Positions 36,639-45,340 of a stretch of 64,000 nt of DNA are shown here, piece by piece. A program made the translations under genes and the position numbers. Below the pieces are notes generated by a model, which worked only from the letters and a program-made list of their open reading frames with translations, was not told the DNA's origin and ran no database searches. This DNA comes from Deinococcus betulae (GTDB lineage: Bacteria > Deinococcota > Deinococci > Deinococcales > Deinococcaceae), in NCBI RefSeq assembly GCF_020166395.1, contig NZ_JAIQXU010000002.1, forward strand, positions 62,001 through 126,000, written 5' to 3'. The stretch's first letter is position 1, and each line of letters starts with the position of its first letter.

Positions 36639-37415
36639 TCAATCCGGCTGCTGGCTGAGACGCAGTTCAAGGCCCGGCAGCCCGAGCCGCAGATACCGCA
36701 GCAGGGTGGCCAGAAAGAGAATGCTTCCCGCCATTTCCAGGGCTTCCTCGGCGGTGATCAGCACCTCCATGATGAAGGTGTGCCCGCCCATCAGGGTATG
36801 CACGTACCCTTCGGCCAGTTCCAGGCCCAGGGCGCCGCTGATGTACAAAGCGCCGCTCAGCAGCATGCCCCTGCGCACCGCCTGGGGCAGATGACGCAGG
36901 AACCGCGCGCAGGCGACCATAACCGCCAGGGCCAGCAGACCGTAAGGCACCACCCAGGCGTAGTACAGCACGCCTTCCACCTTGACTAGCCGGTGTACCG
37001 GTTCAATCAGCAGCTCATGTAGACTGACTCCCTCATCAATTCCCAGAAAGACGAACAGCAGGGCCAGGCCCGTCCAGACCCGGCGGTAGGCGTCGTGGGT
37101 GGCCGCCTTGGCCAGGGCAATGATACCCAGCACCGCCGCCACCAGCAGCAGGAGCAGCGTCGAGAACAGAGAGGCGAGGTTGGTTTCGCCATTCAGGTAG
37201 GTCAGCGACACGATCAGGTCGCGCGCAAAATAATCGGGCAAGTAGGTCACGCTGTAGATGCCCCAGAACCCGAGGCCAACCAGCACCGCCGCCGTCAGCG
37301 AGAGCACGCGAATCAGGGCAGGGCCACGCAGGCGCAGAACCACACGTGAATTGGTGATGGGCACATGTGGCGCCGGCTGAGCAGAGAAGCCAGAGGTCAC
37401 AGTCACGTCTTTCAT
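36639..37415 (-). CDS. Six-pass membrane protein, function unknown
   Basis: 258 residues from an ATG with GGGAGA upstream. Hydrophobic segments lie at about 34-56, 80-103, 112-132, 150-172, 178-198 and 212-238. Acidic residues sit at segment ends (LGIDEGVSLHELL, GLELAEGY, TAEEALEMAG), which could form a polar or metal site. I do not recognise the family. It follows the CDP-sugar operon on the same strand after 123 bases and may be co-transcribed, although an inverted repeat (CTGCGGT/ACCGCAG, 37464-37491) lies in that gap. Confidence 0.65.
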   Translation of the reverse strand: MKDVTVTSGFSAQPAPHVPITNSRVVLRLRGPALIRVLSLTAAVLVGLGFWGIYSVTYLPDYFARDLIVSLTYLNGETNLASLFSTLLLLLVAAVLGIIALAKAATHDAYRRVWTGLALLFVFLGIDEGVSLHELLIEPVHRLVKVEGVLYYAWVVPYGLLALAVMVACARFLRHLPQAVRRGMLLSGALYISGALGLELAEGYVHTLMGGHTFIMEVLITAEEALEMAGSILFLATLLRYLRLGLPGLELRLSQQPD

Positions 37416-37538
37416 GGATCTCCCTCTGGGCCGGTAATCAGGCTCTGGCCTGGGTCTGCTTCACTGCGGTTTTAGTTAGGAGGGACCGCAGACTCTTCAA
37501 AGCCCCTGTAAGAGAAAACGCCTTTTCCTCTCCCGCTC

Positions 37539-38849
37539 TCAGAGGGACGGCGCGGCAGACACCGGGGCAAACAGCGCGTCCTGTTCAGCCCGCAGGCGCC
37601 CGGCGAGCTGGTCAGGAGGCAGCACCACGTCGTCGTAGGTGAGTACATGGTCCTGGGGCAGGTCCCGCCGCAGTCGGGCGCCAGCCGCCAGGCCCATTGG
37701 CAATAGGCGCTGCGCGGCCGTCACGTCCGCGTTCTCGCACTGGCCATAGGTCATGTAGCCGCCCAGGCCGTCAATGGTTTCGCCGGCTTTCAGGGCGCGC
37801 TTGGCGGTCGTGACCACGTCCACGACGGGCCCGCCCAGTGCCTGCAAGACCGCGTCCCCGAACAGCACCACACGCGCCGCCGACAGCGGCACCTCGAAAT
37901 GGCACAGGTGGTAGGGCGTGTAAAAGCTGTACAGCGGTCCCTCACCCAGCTTGTAGAGGTTGAGGTAGTGGCGCTGTCTGGGGTCGTCGTGGGCCGCGTA
38001 TACAAAGACCCCTGGACCGGGCCGCGCGCCCACCACGTAATCCACGACCCCGCCGCAGGCCCGCAGCTCGTCCACGTCGTACAGGGCCTTGAGGTCATCC
38101 ACGTGACCCGGAAAATCCAGGCCCCGCATACCGCGCTGCGAGACGCGCAGCCCCGTGCCGTTGGCCACAATCGCCTGCTCAAAGGAAATCTTGGTGCCAT
38201 CGGCAAAGCTCGTGACCATGTAGGGATTCTGGCCCCAGCGCTCGGCAAAGGCCTGCTGGGTGGTCGGGGTCCGGTAGGGGTCTTGCAGGCCCTTGATGTT
38301 GCCGCACAGCAGCGGCGTGAGACCCAGGCTGCGCACGAAGCGGTAGAGATTCATCTGCACGCCCGGCTGATCGCCGTCGGCCGCCGTAAAAATCACGCCC
38401 GCGCGCTCGGCCATCACTTTCAGCAGCGGCCCCACAGTCGCGTCCAGTTCCGCGTTCATGGTGACCATGTGCTTGTGGTGTGCAATGGCCTCGACGGTGA
38501 CCTGAGCACCAAATTCCACGTCGCCGGTCACGTCAATCAGGCAGTCAATGCCTTCCGCACGGCACAGCAGCCGGGCGTCCTCGGTCACCACTGGGCGCCC
38601 GGCGCGAATGGCGTCTTCCAGGGCCGCCTGCCCCGTGACCTCCCGGACCTCCTCCACACCGGCCTCGGCGTAGGCCCGCCGGGCACCGGCCAGCGTGCGG
38701 TTAGAAATCGCCACCAGCCGCATCCCCGGCACCGAATTGACAATCTGGTTGGCGACCCCGCGCCCCATAAACCCGGCCCCAATCATGCCCACCCGGACGG
38801 GCGTGCCGGCGGCCTCGCGCGCCTGCAACGCGCGGTCCACCAGAATCAC
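37539..38849 (-). CDS. NAD(P)-dependent oxidoreductase, homoserine-dehydrogenase-like with SAF-type C-terminus
   Basis: 436 residues from GTG 38849, which overlaps the previous stop (GTGA). An N-terminal Rossmann domain (VGMIGAGFMGRGVANQIV, about 18-36) is followed by IDVTGDVEFGAQ and HHKHMVTMNAELDATVGP. The C-terminal region has GLAAGARLRRDLPQDHVLTYDDV, as in SAF-like domains. This matches the group annotated as predicted homoserine dehydrogenase with SAF domain (COG4091). Its presence in a sugar-nucleotide operon suggests it oxidises or reduces a sugar-derived intermediate rather than homoserine. It is the last of five coupled genes. Confidence 0.75.
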   Translation of the reverse strand: MILVDRALQAREAAGTPVRVGMIGAGFMGRGVANQIVNSVPGMRLVAISNRTLAGARRAYAEAGVEEVREVTGQAALEDAIRAGRPVVTEDARLLCRAEGIDCLIDVTGDVEFGAQVTVEAIAHHKHMVTMNAELDATVGPLLKVMAERAGVIFTAADGDQPGVQMNLYRFVRSLGLTPLLCGNIKGLQDPYRTPTTQQAFAERWGQNPYMVTSFADGTKISFEQAIVANGTGLRVSQRGMRGLDFPGHVDDLKALYDVDELRACGGVVDYVVGARPGPGVFVYAAHDDPRQRHYLNLYKLGEGPLYSFYTPYHLCHFEVPLSAARVVLFGDAVLQALGGPVVDVVTTAKRALKAGETIDGLGGYMTYGQCENADVTAAQRLLPMGLAAGARLRRDLPQDHVLTYDDVVLPPDQLAGRLRAEQDALFAPVSAAPSL

Positions 38850-39391
38850 GAGAGCACCGCCTCAGCGGCCAGCAGCGGCCACGCGGCGTCTTTCGCAGAG
38901 ATGGCCGTGACCGCCAGCGGCCAGGCGATACCCAGCCGGGGGTCGTCGTAGCGCAGGCCCTGTTCGGCGCCCGGCGTATAGAACTCACCCACCTGATAGG
39001 TCACTTCTGCGCCGTCGGTCAGCGCCTGATACCCGTGGGCAAACAGTTCCGGGACGTACAGGGCGCGGCGGTTGTGTTCACTCAGTTCCACGGCAATGTG
39101 GTGCAGATAGGTGGGCGAGTCGGGACGGAGATCCACGATCACGTCCAGCACCGCCCCGCGCGTGCAGCGCACCAGTTTGGTCTCGGCCACAGGCGCCTGC
39201 TGATAGTGCAGGCCGCGCAGGGTGCCGGCGAGGTGGTTGACGCTCAGGTTGCACTGGGCGACCTCCACCTTCAGGCTGTGCGCCGCAAATTCATGTTGAC
39301 AGAACGTGCGGGCAAAGAGGCCGCGCTCATCCTCGCGCACCTCAATGTCCACGGTGAAGGCGCCCGGCAGACGCGTCTCGGTGAACTTCAT
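38846..39391 (-). CDS. Nucleotide-sugar 3,5-epimerase (RfbC-like cupin)
   Basis: 181 residues, the usual length of the dTDP-4-dehydrorhamnose 3,5-epimerase family. Key motifs are present: GTLRGLHYQ with the catalytic His, DVIVDLRPDSPTY, PELFAHGYQAL, and YQVGEFYTPGAEQGLRYDDP with the active-site Tyr and a conserved DP pair. In this operon, led by a cytidylyltransferase, the substrate is more likely a CDP-4-keto sugar than a dTDP-sugar; no dTDP-rhamnose genes are nearby. It overlaps its neighbours by 4 bases on each side. Confidence 0.82.
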   Translation of the reverse strand: MKFTETRLPGAFTVDIEVREDERGLFARTFCQHEFAAHSLKVEVAQCNLSVNHLAGTLRGLHYQQAPVAETKLVRCTRGAVLDVIVDLRPDSPTYLHHIAVELSEHNRRALYVPELFAHGYQALTDGAEVTYQVGEFYTPGAEQGLRYDDPRLGIAWPLAVTAISAKDAAWPLLAAEAVLS

Positions 39392-40488
39392 GGTCCCTGC
39401 TCCACAAGGGCCTGAACAGAAACGGGCACCGGAACAGGCGCCGGAGGCTCGGCGGGGCTAAAGGGCTCGGTCCAGAAGAAATCCTGGTCAATCTGCCCCG
39501 TGGACAGCAGGTATTCCAGCTGCTTCAGCCGGGTGTAGCCACGGGATTCAAATTCGGCCCTGGTCAGGTCAATGCGGGCAAAGAGGGCGGCCAGCTGCGC
39601 CGCGCCGCGCTCGGCATTCCACTGACAGGAAAAGCCCGGCAGCTGCCGGCTGATTTTCTCGAATGACACCCGGTAACTGCGGTTGTCTCCGCCGCTGTCG
39701 CCAAAGCTCAGGTCACAGCCTGGAAAAGCGCTGGCCACAATCTGCGCGATGTCGCGGACCCGGTAATTCTGGGCCGTGTCGCCCACGTTAAAGACCTCGT
39801 TGTGCACCGCCTCCAGAGGGGCCTGAAGGGCACAGACGATGGCGCGGGCAATATCGTTGGCGTGCACCAGGGGCCGCCAGGGGGTACCGTCGGAGGTCAT
39901 GCGGATTTCACGGCTGGTCCACGCCAGACCGGCGAGGTTGTTCAGCACGATGTCAAAGCGCATCCGGGGCGAGGCGCCAAACGCGGTGGCGTTGCGCAGG
40001 TAGGTGGGCGAAAAGCGGTCGTCAGCCAGTTCGCGCAGGTCGCGTTCGACCAGCACCTTGCAGTTGGCATACGCCGTCTGCGGATTGACGGCCGAGCGTT
40101 CGGTCACGTCGTCGCCCGTGGCCACCCCATACACGCTGCACGAGGACATGTAGACAAAGCGCCGCACCCCGGCCGCTTTGGCCAGGCGCGCCAGCCGCAA
40201 AGAGCCCACATGGTTGATGTCGTAGGTGATGTGGGGCAGCAGCTGTCCCAGCGGGTCGTTGGACAGTTCGGCCATGTGGACCACGGCGTCCACGCCCTCA
40301 AAGTCCTGCGGGGTGACCTGCCGAATGTCCTTAAACTGCGTGGGCGCCGTCTGGTCCACCCCGTGGTACAGCCAGCCGCTGCGGTAATACCCAGTGTCCA
40401 CGGCTGTCACGTCCATGCCGGCGCGCATGACGGCGGGCGCCACGATGGCGCCGAGATACCCTTCTGTGCCCGTAATCAGAACCTTCAT
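39388..40488 (-). CDS. NAD-dependent epimerase/dehydratase, extended SDR family
   Basis: 366 residues. The NAD-binding motif is TGTEGYLGAIV (7-17), the Ser in MSSCSVYG and the catalytic Tyr-x3-Lys in YANCKVLVE. Later motifs (LRNATAFGASPRMR, NVGDTAQNYRVRDIA) are typical of sugar-nucleotide SDRs. The C-terminus is an acidic, Pro-rich tail. It could be the 4,6-dehydratase acting on CDP-glucose, or a later 4-reductase or epimerase. It is not a close match to the classical CDP-glucose dehydratase pattern that I know. It overlaps the FAD-oxidoreductase and RfbC-like genes by 4 bases each. Confidence 0.8.
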   Translation of the reverse strand: MKVLITGTEGYLGAIVAPAVMRAGMDVTAVDTGYYRSGWLYHGVDQTAPTQFKDIRQVTPQDFEGVDAVVHMAELSNDPLGQLLPHITYDINHVGSLRLARLAKAAGVRRFVYMSSCSVYGVATGDDVTERSAVNPQTAYANCKVLVERDLRELADDRFSPTYLRNATAFGASPRMRFDIVLNNLAGLAWTSREIRMTSDGTPWRPLVHANDIARAIVCALQAPLEAVHNEVFNVGDTAQNYRVRDIAQIVASAFPGCDLSFGDSGGDNRSYRVSFEKISRQLPGFSCQWNAERGAAQLAALFARIDLTRAEFESRGYTRLKQLEYLLSTGQIDQDFFWTEPFSPAEPPAPVPVPVSVQALVEQGP

Positions 40489-41720
40489 GCGGGGACTCCT
40501 TGGCGGGTCAGCGAGAAGCTGCGGCGGTGGGCGACCCCAGGCACCCGCGCCGCGATGGCCCGGCCGATTTCCAGACTCGATGTGGCGGCCGGCGAAGGGG
40601 CGTTACACACATGCAGGGCATTGGGGCCGTCAATCAGCAGAAAGTCGTCCACGAGCTTGCCGTCCGGCGCCAGGGCCTGGGCCCGGATTCCCGCCGCACA
40701 CGGCACGATGTCGGCGGCCGTCACATCGGGAATCAGCCGCTGGAGGCTACGGACAAAGGTGGCTTTGGACCATGACCGCAGCATTTCCTTGGCGCCCTCG
40801 CGCAGATGCTTGCGGGCCAGCGCCCGGAAACCAGGATTGGCCAGCACCTCCCGCAAGTCCTGCAAGTTGAGGTCGAGCTTGCGGTAACCTTCGCGCCCAA
40901 ACGCCAGCACGGCGTTAGGCCCGGCATGCACAGAGCCGTCAATCATGCGGGTAAAATGCACCCCCAGGAAAGGGAAGTCCGGGTTGGGAACCGGGTAGAT
41001 CAGGCCGCGCACCAACGAGCGGCGTTCTGGCCGCAGTTCGTAGTATTCGCCCCGGAACGGCACGATGCTGCTGCGTGGGTCGGTCCCGGCCAGCCGCGCC
41101 ACCCGGTCGCTATGCAGACCCGCACAGTTGACGAGCACGCGCGCCGCGAAGTCGCCCGCCGACGTACCGATGTCGTAGCCATCGGCCGAGGCCGTGAGGC
41201 GCTCGACCTTCACGCCAAAGCGCACCTCGGCGCCGCTGTCCCGGAGCAGGTCCACCAGCGCCGCACTGACTTGCCGGTAGCTGACGATGCCGGTGGACGG
41301 TACGCGAATGCCCTTCAGGGCCTGAACGTGCGGCTCATAGGCCCTGACCTCTTCGGCACTGAGCAGCTGCACTTTCAGCCCATTGTCCAGGCCACGCTGG
41401 TACAGCCGCTCCAGCTGCGGCAGCTCCTCGGGCGCGGTGGCCACGATGACCTTGCCGCACTGCTCGTAGGCAATCCCCTGCTCCTCGCAGAACGCGGTCA
41501 TGGACTGCACACCAGCCGCGCACATCTGCGCTTTGAGGCTGCCCGGCGTGTAATAGATGCCGGAATGAATGACCCCTGAGTTACGGCCTGTCTGGTGCTG
41601 CGCGGGCCCGTCTTCCTTTTCCAGCAGTACGATGCTGGCCCCAGGGTGCTGCCTGCCCAGCGCGCGGGCGGTCGCCAGGCCCACGATGCCGCCGCCCACC
41701 ACTGCATAGTCGTAGCGCAC
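40485..41720 (-). CDS. FAD-dependent oxidoreductase, L-2-hydroxyglutarate oxidase-like
   Basis: 411 residues from GTG 41720, 4 bases after the preceding stop; the longer frame overlaps the cytidylyltransferase gene. The FAD-binding motif YDYAVVGGGIVGLATARAL sits at the N-terminus. LLEKEDGPAQHQTGRNSGVIHSG follows, the signature of the DAO/LhgO family, then YYTPGSLKAQMC, LVNCAGLHSDRVA and PNPDFPFLGVHFTRMIDGSV. LhgO oxidises L-2-hydroxyglutarate in known cases. Here the gene is embedded in a sugar-nucleotide operon, so a sugar or sugar-acid substrate is possible. Function is uncertain beyond the family. Confidence 0.8.
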   Translation of the reverse strand: MRYDYAVVGGGIVGLATARALGRQHPGASIVLLEKEDGPAQHQTGRNSGVIHSGIYYTPGSLKAQMCAAGVQSMTAFCEEQGIAYEQCGKVIVATAPEELPQLERLYQRGLDNGLKVQLLSAEEVRAYEPHVQALKGIRVPSTGIVSYRQVSAALVDLLRDSGAEVRFGVKVERLTASADGYDIGTSAGDFAARVLVNCAGLHSDRVARLAGTDPRSSIVPFRGEYYELRPERRSLVRGLIYPVPNPDFPFLGVHFTRMIDGSVHAGPNAVLAFGREGYRKLDLNLQDLREVLANPGFRALARKHLREGAKEMLRSWSKATFVRSLQRLIPDVTAADIVPCAAGIRAQALAPDGKLVDDFLLIDGPNALHVCNAPSPAATSSLEIGRAIAARVPGVAHRRSFSLTRQGVPA

Positions 41721-41724
41721 GCGG

Positions 41725-42495
41725 CTACCAGACCTTCCAGGGTGCCTGCTGCCCCCGCCACATTTCTTCCAGCACATGTTTGTCGCGCAGGGTATCCATC
41801 GGCTGCCAGAACCCCCCGTGCCGGTAGGCCCCCAGCTGACCGTCGCGCGCCAGGTGCCGCAGCGGCTCGGCTTCCCAGGTCGTGTCGTCGCCCTCGATGT
41901 AATCCAGCACCCCTGGTTCCAGCACAAAAAAGCCGCCGTTAATCCAGGCACCGTCGCCTGTGGGTTTTTCCTGAAAGCTGCGGACGGTAAAGCCTTCTTC
42001 CATCGCCACGGCCCCAAAGCGGCCAGGGGGCTGCACCACCGTCATGGTGGCCAGGCGCTGGTGGCGCCGGTGAAACTCAATGGTCGAGGCGATGTCCACG
42101 TTGCCCACACCGTCGCCGTAGGTCAGGCAAAAGGTGTCGTCTTCCAGGTAAGGCCGGGCGCGCTTGAGGCGCCCACCAGTCATGGTCTCTTCGCCGGTAT
42201 CGACCAAGGTCACGCGCCACGGTTCGGCGTGTGCGTGGTGAATGTGCGGCGTATTCGTGCGCATATCGAACGTCACGTCGGACATGTGCAGGAAGTAGTT
42301 GGCGAAATACTCCTTGATCATGTACTGTTTGTAGCCGCATAACACCACGAAATCGGTGATGCCATGAGAGGCATAGATTTTCATGATGTGCCACAGAATG
42401 GGCCGGCCACCCACCTCGATCATGGGTTTGGGCCGGACGGTGCTCTCTTCACTAATGCGAGTACCTAAGCCTCCAGCAAATACCACTGCTTTCAT
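41725..42495 (-). CDS. rfbF: Glucose-1-phosphate cytidylyltransferase
   Basis: 256 residues, full length for the family. It joins CTP and glucose-1-phosphate to CDP-glucose, the entry step to CDP-linked deoxy sugars. The N-terminal nucleotide-binding loop is [20 protein letters not shown] (5-24). [45 protein letters not shown] and [14 protein letters not shown] are characteristic of RfbF. It heads a five-gene minus-strand operon whose later enzymes should modify the CDP-sugar. The usual next gene, CDP-glucose 4,6-dehydratase (rfbG), is not obvious here. Confidence 0.93.
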   Translation of the reverse strand: MKAVVFAGGLGTRISEESTVRPKPMIEVGGRPILWHIMKIYASHGITDFVVLCGYKQYMIKEYFANYFLHMSDVTFDMRTNTPHIHHAHAEPWRVTLVDTGEETMTGGRLKRARPYLEDDTFCLTYGDGVGNVDIASTIEFHRRHQRLATMTVVQPPGRFGAVAMEEGFTVRSFQEKPTGDGAWINGGFFVLEPGVLDYIEGDDTTWEAEPLRHLARDGQLGAYRHGGFWQPMDTLRDKHVLEEMWRGQQAPWKVW

Positions 42496-42971
42496 GGGAG
42501 CACCTCTCTTGGGATGTGCGGGCCGTCCACGGTCTCTATGGCCCTGGCGACTTGTCCTATAGCACCCGCTTTGCCAGACGCTCAGTTCTGTGTGAGCCGC
42601 ATTTGAGTCCTATAAGATTGAAGCCAATGTAAACGTCTCCCCTGGAAACAAATAGACGGCACAAGCCAAAAAGGGCTGATCAACAGTCGTCCAGATTGAG
42701 CGGCTGTGCTGAGTAGCTGTTGTGCACAGTCGCACGAAATAAGCTCTGCAATTTTACTTACAGCCACTCTTCTTGCCTGTCAAAGTGCCAGGTAACCGGC
42801 AAAAAGCCTCAATACTGAGTGATTTTATTGGCCGAAAGAGAGAAGGCCACTTGTATAGAGCGACATAATGTCTCAGTTCAGAGAAGAAAATACGGGCTTT
42901 TCGATGTCTGGCTTACTCTGCTTTAGTCTTTTTTCTCATGTACGGGGGCGCTGTAGGGCGCATAAAGTGTT
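42496..42971. promoter_or_regulatory. Divergent promoter region of the CDP-sugar operon and a GGDEF-EAL gene
   Basis: 476 AT-rich bases between divergent genes. On the minus strand, TATAGGAC occurs twice (42555-42562 and 42608-42615), which may mark -10 boxes. The GGDEF-EAL start at 42972 follows GCATAAAGTGTT with no ribosome binding site, which fits a leaderless transcript. No gene is seen inside. Confidence 0.4.
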
Positions 42972-44801
42972 ATGGATTCTTCCGGCCCTGAGAGTGAAGT
43001 GAGTCGCCTGGAAGCTCTGCACCGCTATCAGATTCTGGACACGCCGCCCGAGGCCGAGTTTGACCACATCACCCGCTTTGCCCAGCTCTTTCTAAACGTG
43101 CCTGTAGTCTTCATCAATCTGGTGGACCTGAACCGCATCTGGGCCAAATCCACGCAGGGCACGCCGGTTCAGGAACTTGACCGTGCCCACACCTGCTGCT
43201 CTCAGGCCGTGACGAGCAGTGAGGTCTATACCGTGGCCGACCTGGAAGGCCACCCGGACCTCAAGCAGGAAGGCCTGATGAGGCACGGCAAAGTGCGGTC
43301 CTATGCGGGCGCCCCACTCATTACGCGCGATGGCCACCGGATTGGGGCGCTGGCTGTGTACGACACCAGGCAGCGCGTCTTCACGGCGGCCGAACAGCAG
43401 TTCCTCAGGGAACTGGCCGCCATCGTGATCGACTCTCTGGAGCTGCGCCTGATGGTCCGGCGGTGGCAGGCGGCCCAGCACCGCAGCGCCTACCTGGCTC
43501 ACCACGACCCCCTAACGGGCCTGCCCAATCGCCTGCGGCTGCTGGACCGCGCCCAGCTGGCCTTTCATCAGTCGCAGCGGTCCGGCGACTCGGTAGGCTT
43601 CATGATTCTTGATCTGGACGGCTTCAAGACCGTCAACGATTCGCTGGGCCACAGCGTCGGCGATGAGCTGCTCAAGGAGGCGGGGCGGCGGCTGTGCGCC
43701 TGTATCCGCCGTGACGACACGGTGGCCCGGTTTGGGGGCGACGAATTTGTGATTCTTCTGCCCAAGCTGGCCGAACCCTTTGACGCGGCGGGCGTGGCCC
43801 AGAAGCTCCTGAGCTGCCTCAAACAGCCGTTTCAGATTGGCGAACGGACCATTGAGCTGTCGGCCAGTGTGGGCATTGCCATCTACCCGGCCAACAGTCT
43901 CAATCCAGAGGAGCAGGACCCGGAACTTCAGGCCAGTGACCTCCTGCAGGCCGCCGACACCGCCATGTACGCCGCCAAAGCGGCTGGCAAGGCGCAGTAC
44001 CAGTTTTACAGCCGGGCCATGACCCTCGGGGCGCAGCGCCGACTTGACCTGCGCGCCCGATTAACCCAGGCCATCCGGGACGGCCAGCTGACGCTGCACT
44101 ATCAGCCGCAGGTGGACCTCCAGAGTGGACGGGTGGTGGGGCTTGAAGCCCTGGCCCGCTGGCCCCAGGCAGACGGCAGCTGGATTTCCCCTCTGGAATT
44201 CGTGCCTATTGCCGAAGAGAGCCATCTGATTCATGAACTGGGCACCTGGGTGCTGCGCACGGCCTGCGAACAGCTGGTGCAGTGGGAGCAGCTGGGGCTG
44301 GCCTCATGGGACCTGACGGTGAATATCTCGGTCAAACAGTGGCAGGACCCGAACTTCCTGACGCATGTGCAGCGGATTCTCCGTGAAACAGGCTTTTCGC
44401 CAGGCCGCCTGGTGCTGGATGTCAACGAGTCCATCATGCTGGCGTCGCCGCAGGACGCGCTGGTGCTGTCTCAGGCGTTGTCGGCCCTGGGGATTCGGGT
44501 CGCCCTGGACGACTTTGGCACCGGGTATTCCAGCCTGAGCCAGATGCAGGACCTCTGTATTCAGCAGCTCAAACTGGACCGCTCCTTTGTGCGGCGCCTG
44601 GGTGAAACGGCGAGGTCACAGGCTGTGGGCGAGGCCATCGTCACGCTGGGGCAGCGGCTGGGCATCACGGTGGTGGGCGAAGGCATTGAAACCATCAAGC
44701 AGCGCGAGCAGCTGACCCAGCTGGCGTGCCCACTGGGCCAGGGCTACATTTTTGGCCATCCCGTCCCACCGAACGTTTTTTTGCTGAAATACGCCAATTG
44801 A
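42972..44801 (+). CDS. GAF-GGDEF-EAL c-di-GMP turnover protein
   Basis: 609 residues, no membrane segments. An N-terminal GAF domain (about 8-160) contains ALHRYQILDTPPEAEFDHI, typical of the sub-group that precedes GGDEF or kinase domains. The GGDEF domain (about 170-345) keeps HDPLTGLPNR and an intact GGDEF active site, so it could make c-di-GMP. The EAL domain (about 355-605) keeps GLEALARW, VNISVKQWQ, ALDDFGTGYSSL, KLDRSFV and GEGIE, so it could also degrade it. The balance of activities cannot be read. It is divergent from the CDP-sugar operon and may tune polysaccharide output, a link based on position only. Confidence 0.9.
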   Translation: MDSSGPESEVSRLEALHRYQILDTPPEAEFDHITRFAQLFLNVPVVFINLVDLNRIWAKSTQGTPVQELDRAHTCCSQAVTSSEVYTVADLEGHPDLKQEGLMRHGKVRSYAGAPLITRDGHRIGALAVYDTRQRVFTAAEQQFLRELAAIVIDSLELRLMVRRWQAAQHRSAYLAHHDPLTGLPNRLRLLDRAQLAFHQSQRSGDSVGFMILDLDGFKTVNDSLGHSVGDELLKEAGRRLCACIRRDDTVARFGGDEFVILLPKLAEPFDAAGVAQKLLSCLKQPFQIGERTIELSASVGIAIYPANSLNPEEQDPELQASDLLQAADTAMYAAKAAGKAQYQFYSRAMTLGAQRRLDLRARLTQAIRDGQLTLHYQPQVDLQSGRVVGLEALARWPQADGSWISPLEFVPIAEESHLIHELGTWVLRTACEQLVQWEQLGLASWDLTVNISVKQWQDPNFLTHVQRILRETGFSPGRLVLDVNESIMLASPQDALVLSQALSALGIRVALDDFGTGYSSLSQMQDLCIQQLKLDRSFVRRLGETARSQAVGEAIVTLGQRLGITVVGEGIETIKQREQLTQLACPLGQGYIFGHPVPPNVFLLKYAN

Positions 44802-45340
44802 GGACAACCAGAATGATCCTGGGTGGGAAACACCGCGATGCTCTTGAGGCGGTGAAGAGGCTCAACCCAGAGATCAACGGCTGGGCAGCACGGCAAGTTC
44901 TGGCTTCCCTAGTGTTCAGGGGTATTACCCAGCTCGATGTCTACCTGAGCTTCTCCAAGACGACCTGGTCCCATCAGCGTAGAGGAGAAGCTTGCAGTCG
45001 CCTGTTGATTGAGGCAGCCGCACCAGCAGCAACCGCAGCCTGCATTAAAGTCAGCGAGGAATCTGCAACAGCACCAAACTCTCAGCAGTTTTCCATCTTC
45101 GTGATGGCGGCAAAGTGCCACCTCTCCCTCGAAACCCACTATCAGTGGCCAGAACTGTGTGCTGAAGCGAAGCGGCATAGGCGCCTGCCCCAGCTCCACT
45201 CGGTCAAGAGCCACTGACAATGCTGGTGGCTGCCTTCAAGCGTCTTCTGTTCTGGTCAACAAAAATGACAGCAGGCCGTCTGAACTTCAGGCGGCCTGCC
45301 CGGTATGGTAACTGGCTTCTACTTCATTTGCGCTCTGGCT
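44802..45340. other. Intergenic region with possible gene remnant and terminator
   Basis: A frame of up to 163 codons (44726-45217) begins inside the end of the GGDEF-EAL gene and has no recognisable domain or ribosome binding site. It may be a decayed gene or chance. The rest holds the convergent terminator at 45271-45299. Confidence 0.35.
45271..45299 (-). terminator. Intrinsic terminator of the DEAD-box helicase gene
   Basis: GCAGGCCGTCTGA and TCAGGCGGCCTGC pair over 13 bp with one G-U around ACT. On the minus strand the stem is followed by TGTCATTTTTG, which supports termination of the helicase transcript. It may act weakly on the plus strand too. Confidence 0.75.

Noticed and set aside
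44726..45217. 163-codon frame after the GGDEF-EAL gene
   Set aside because: It starts inside that gene, has no domain or ribosome site, and I could not link it to any transposase or other remnant. I mention it only within the intergenic entry.
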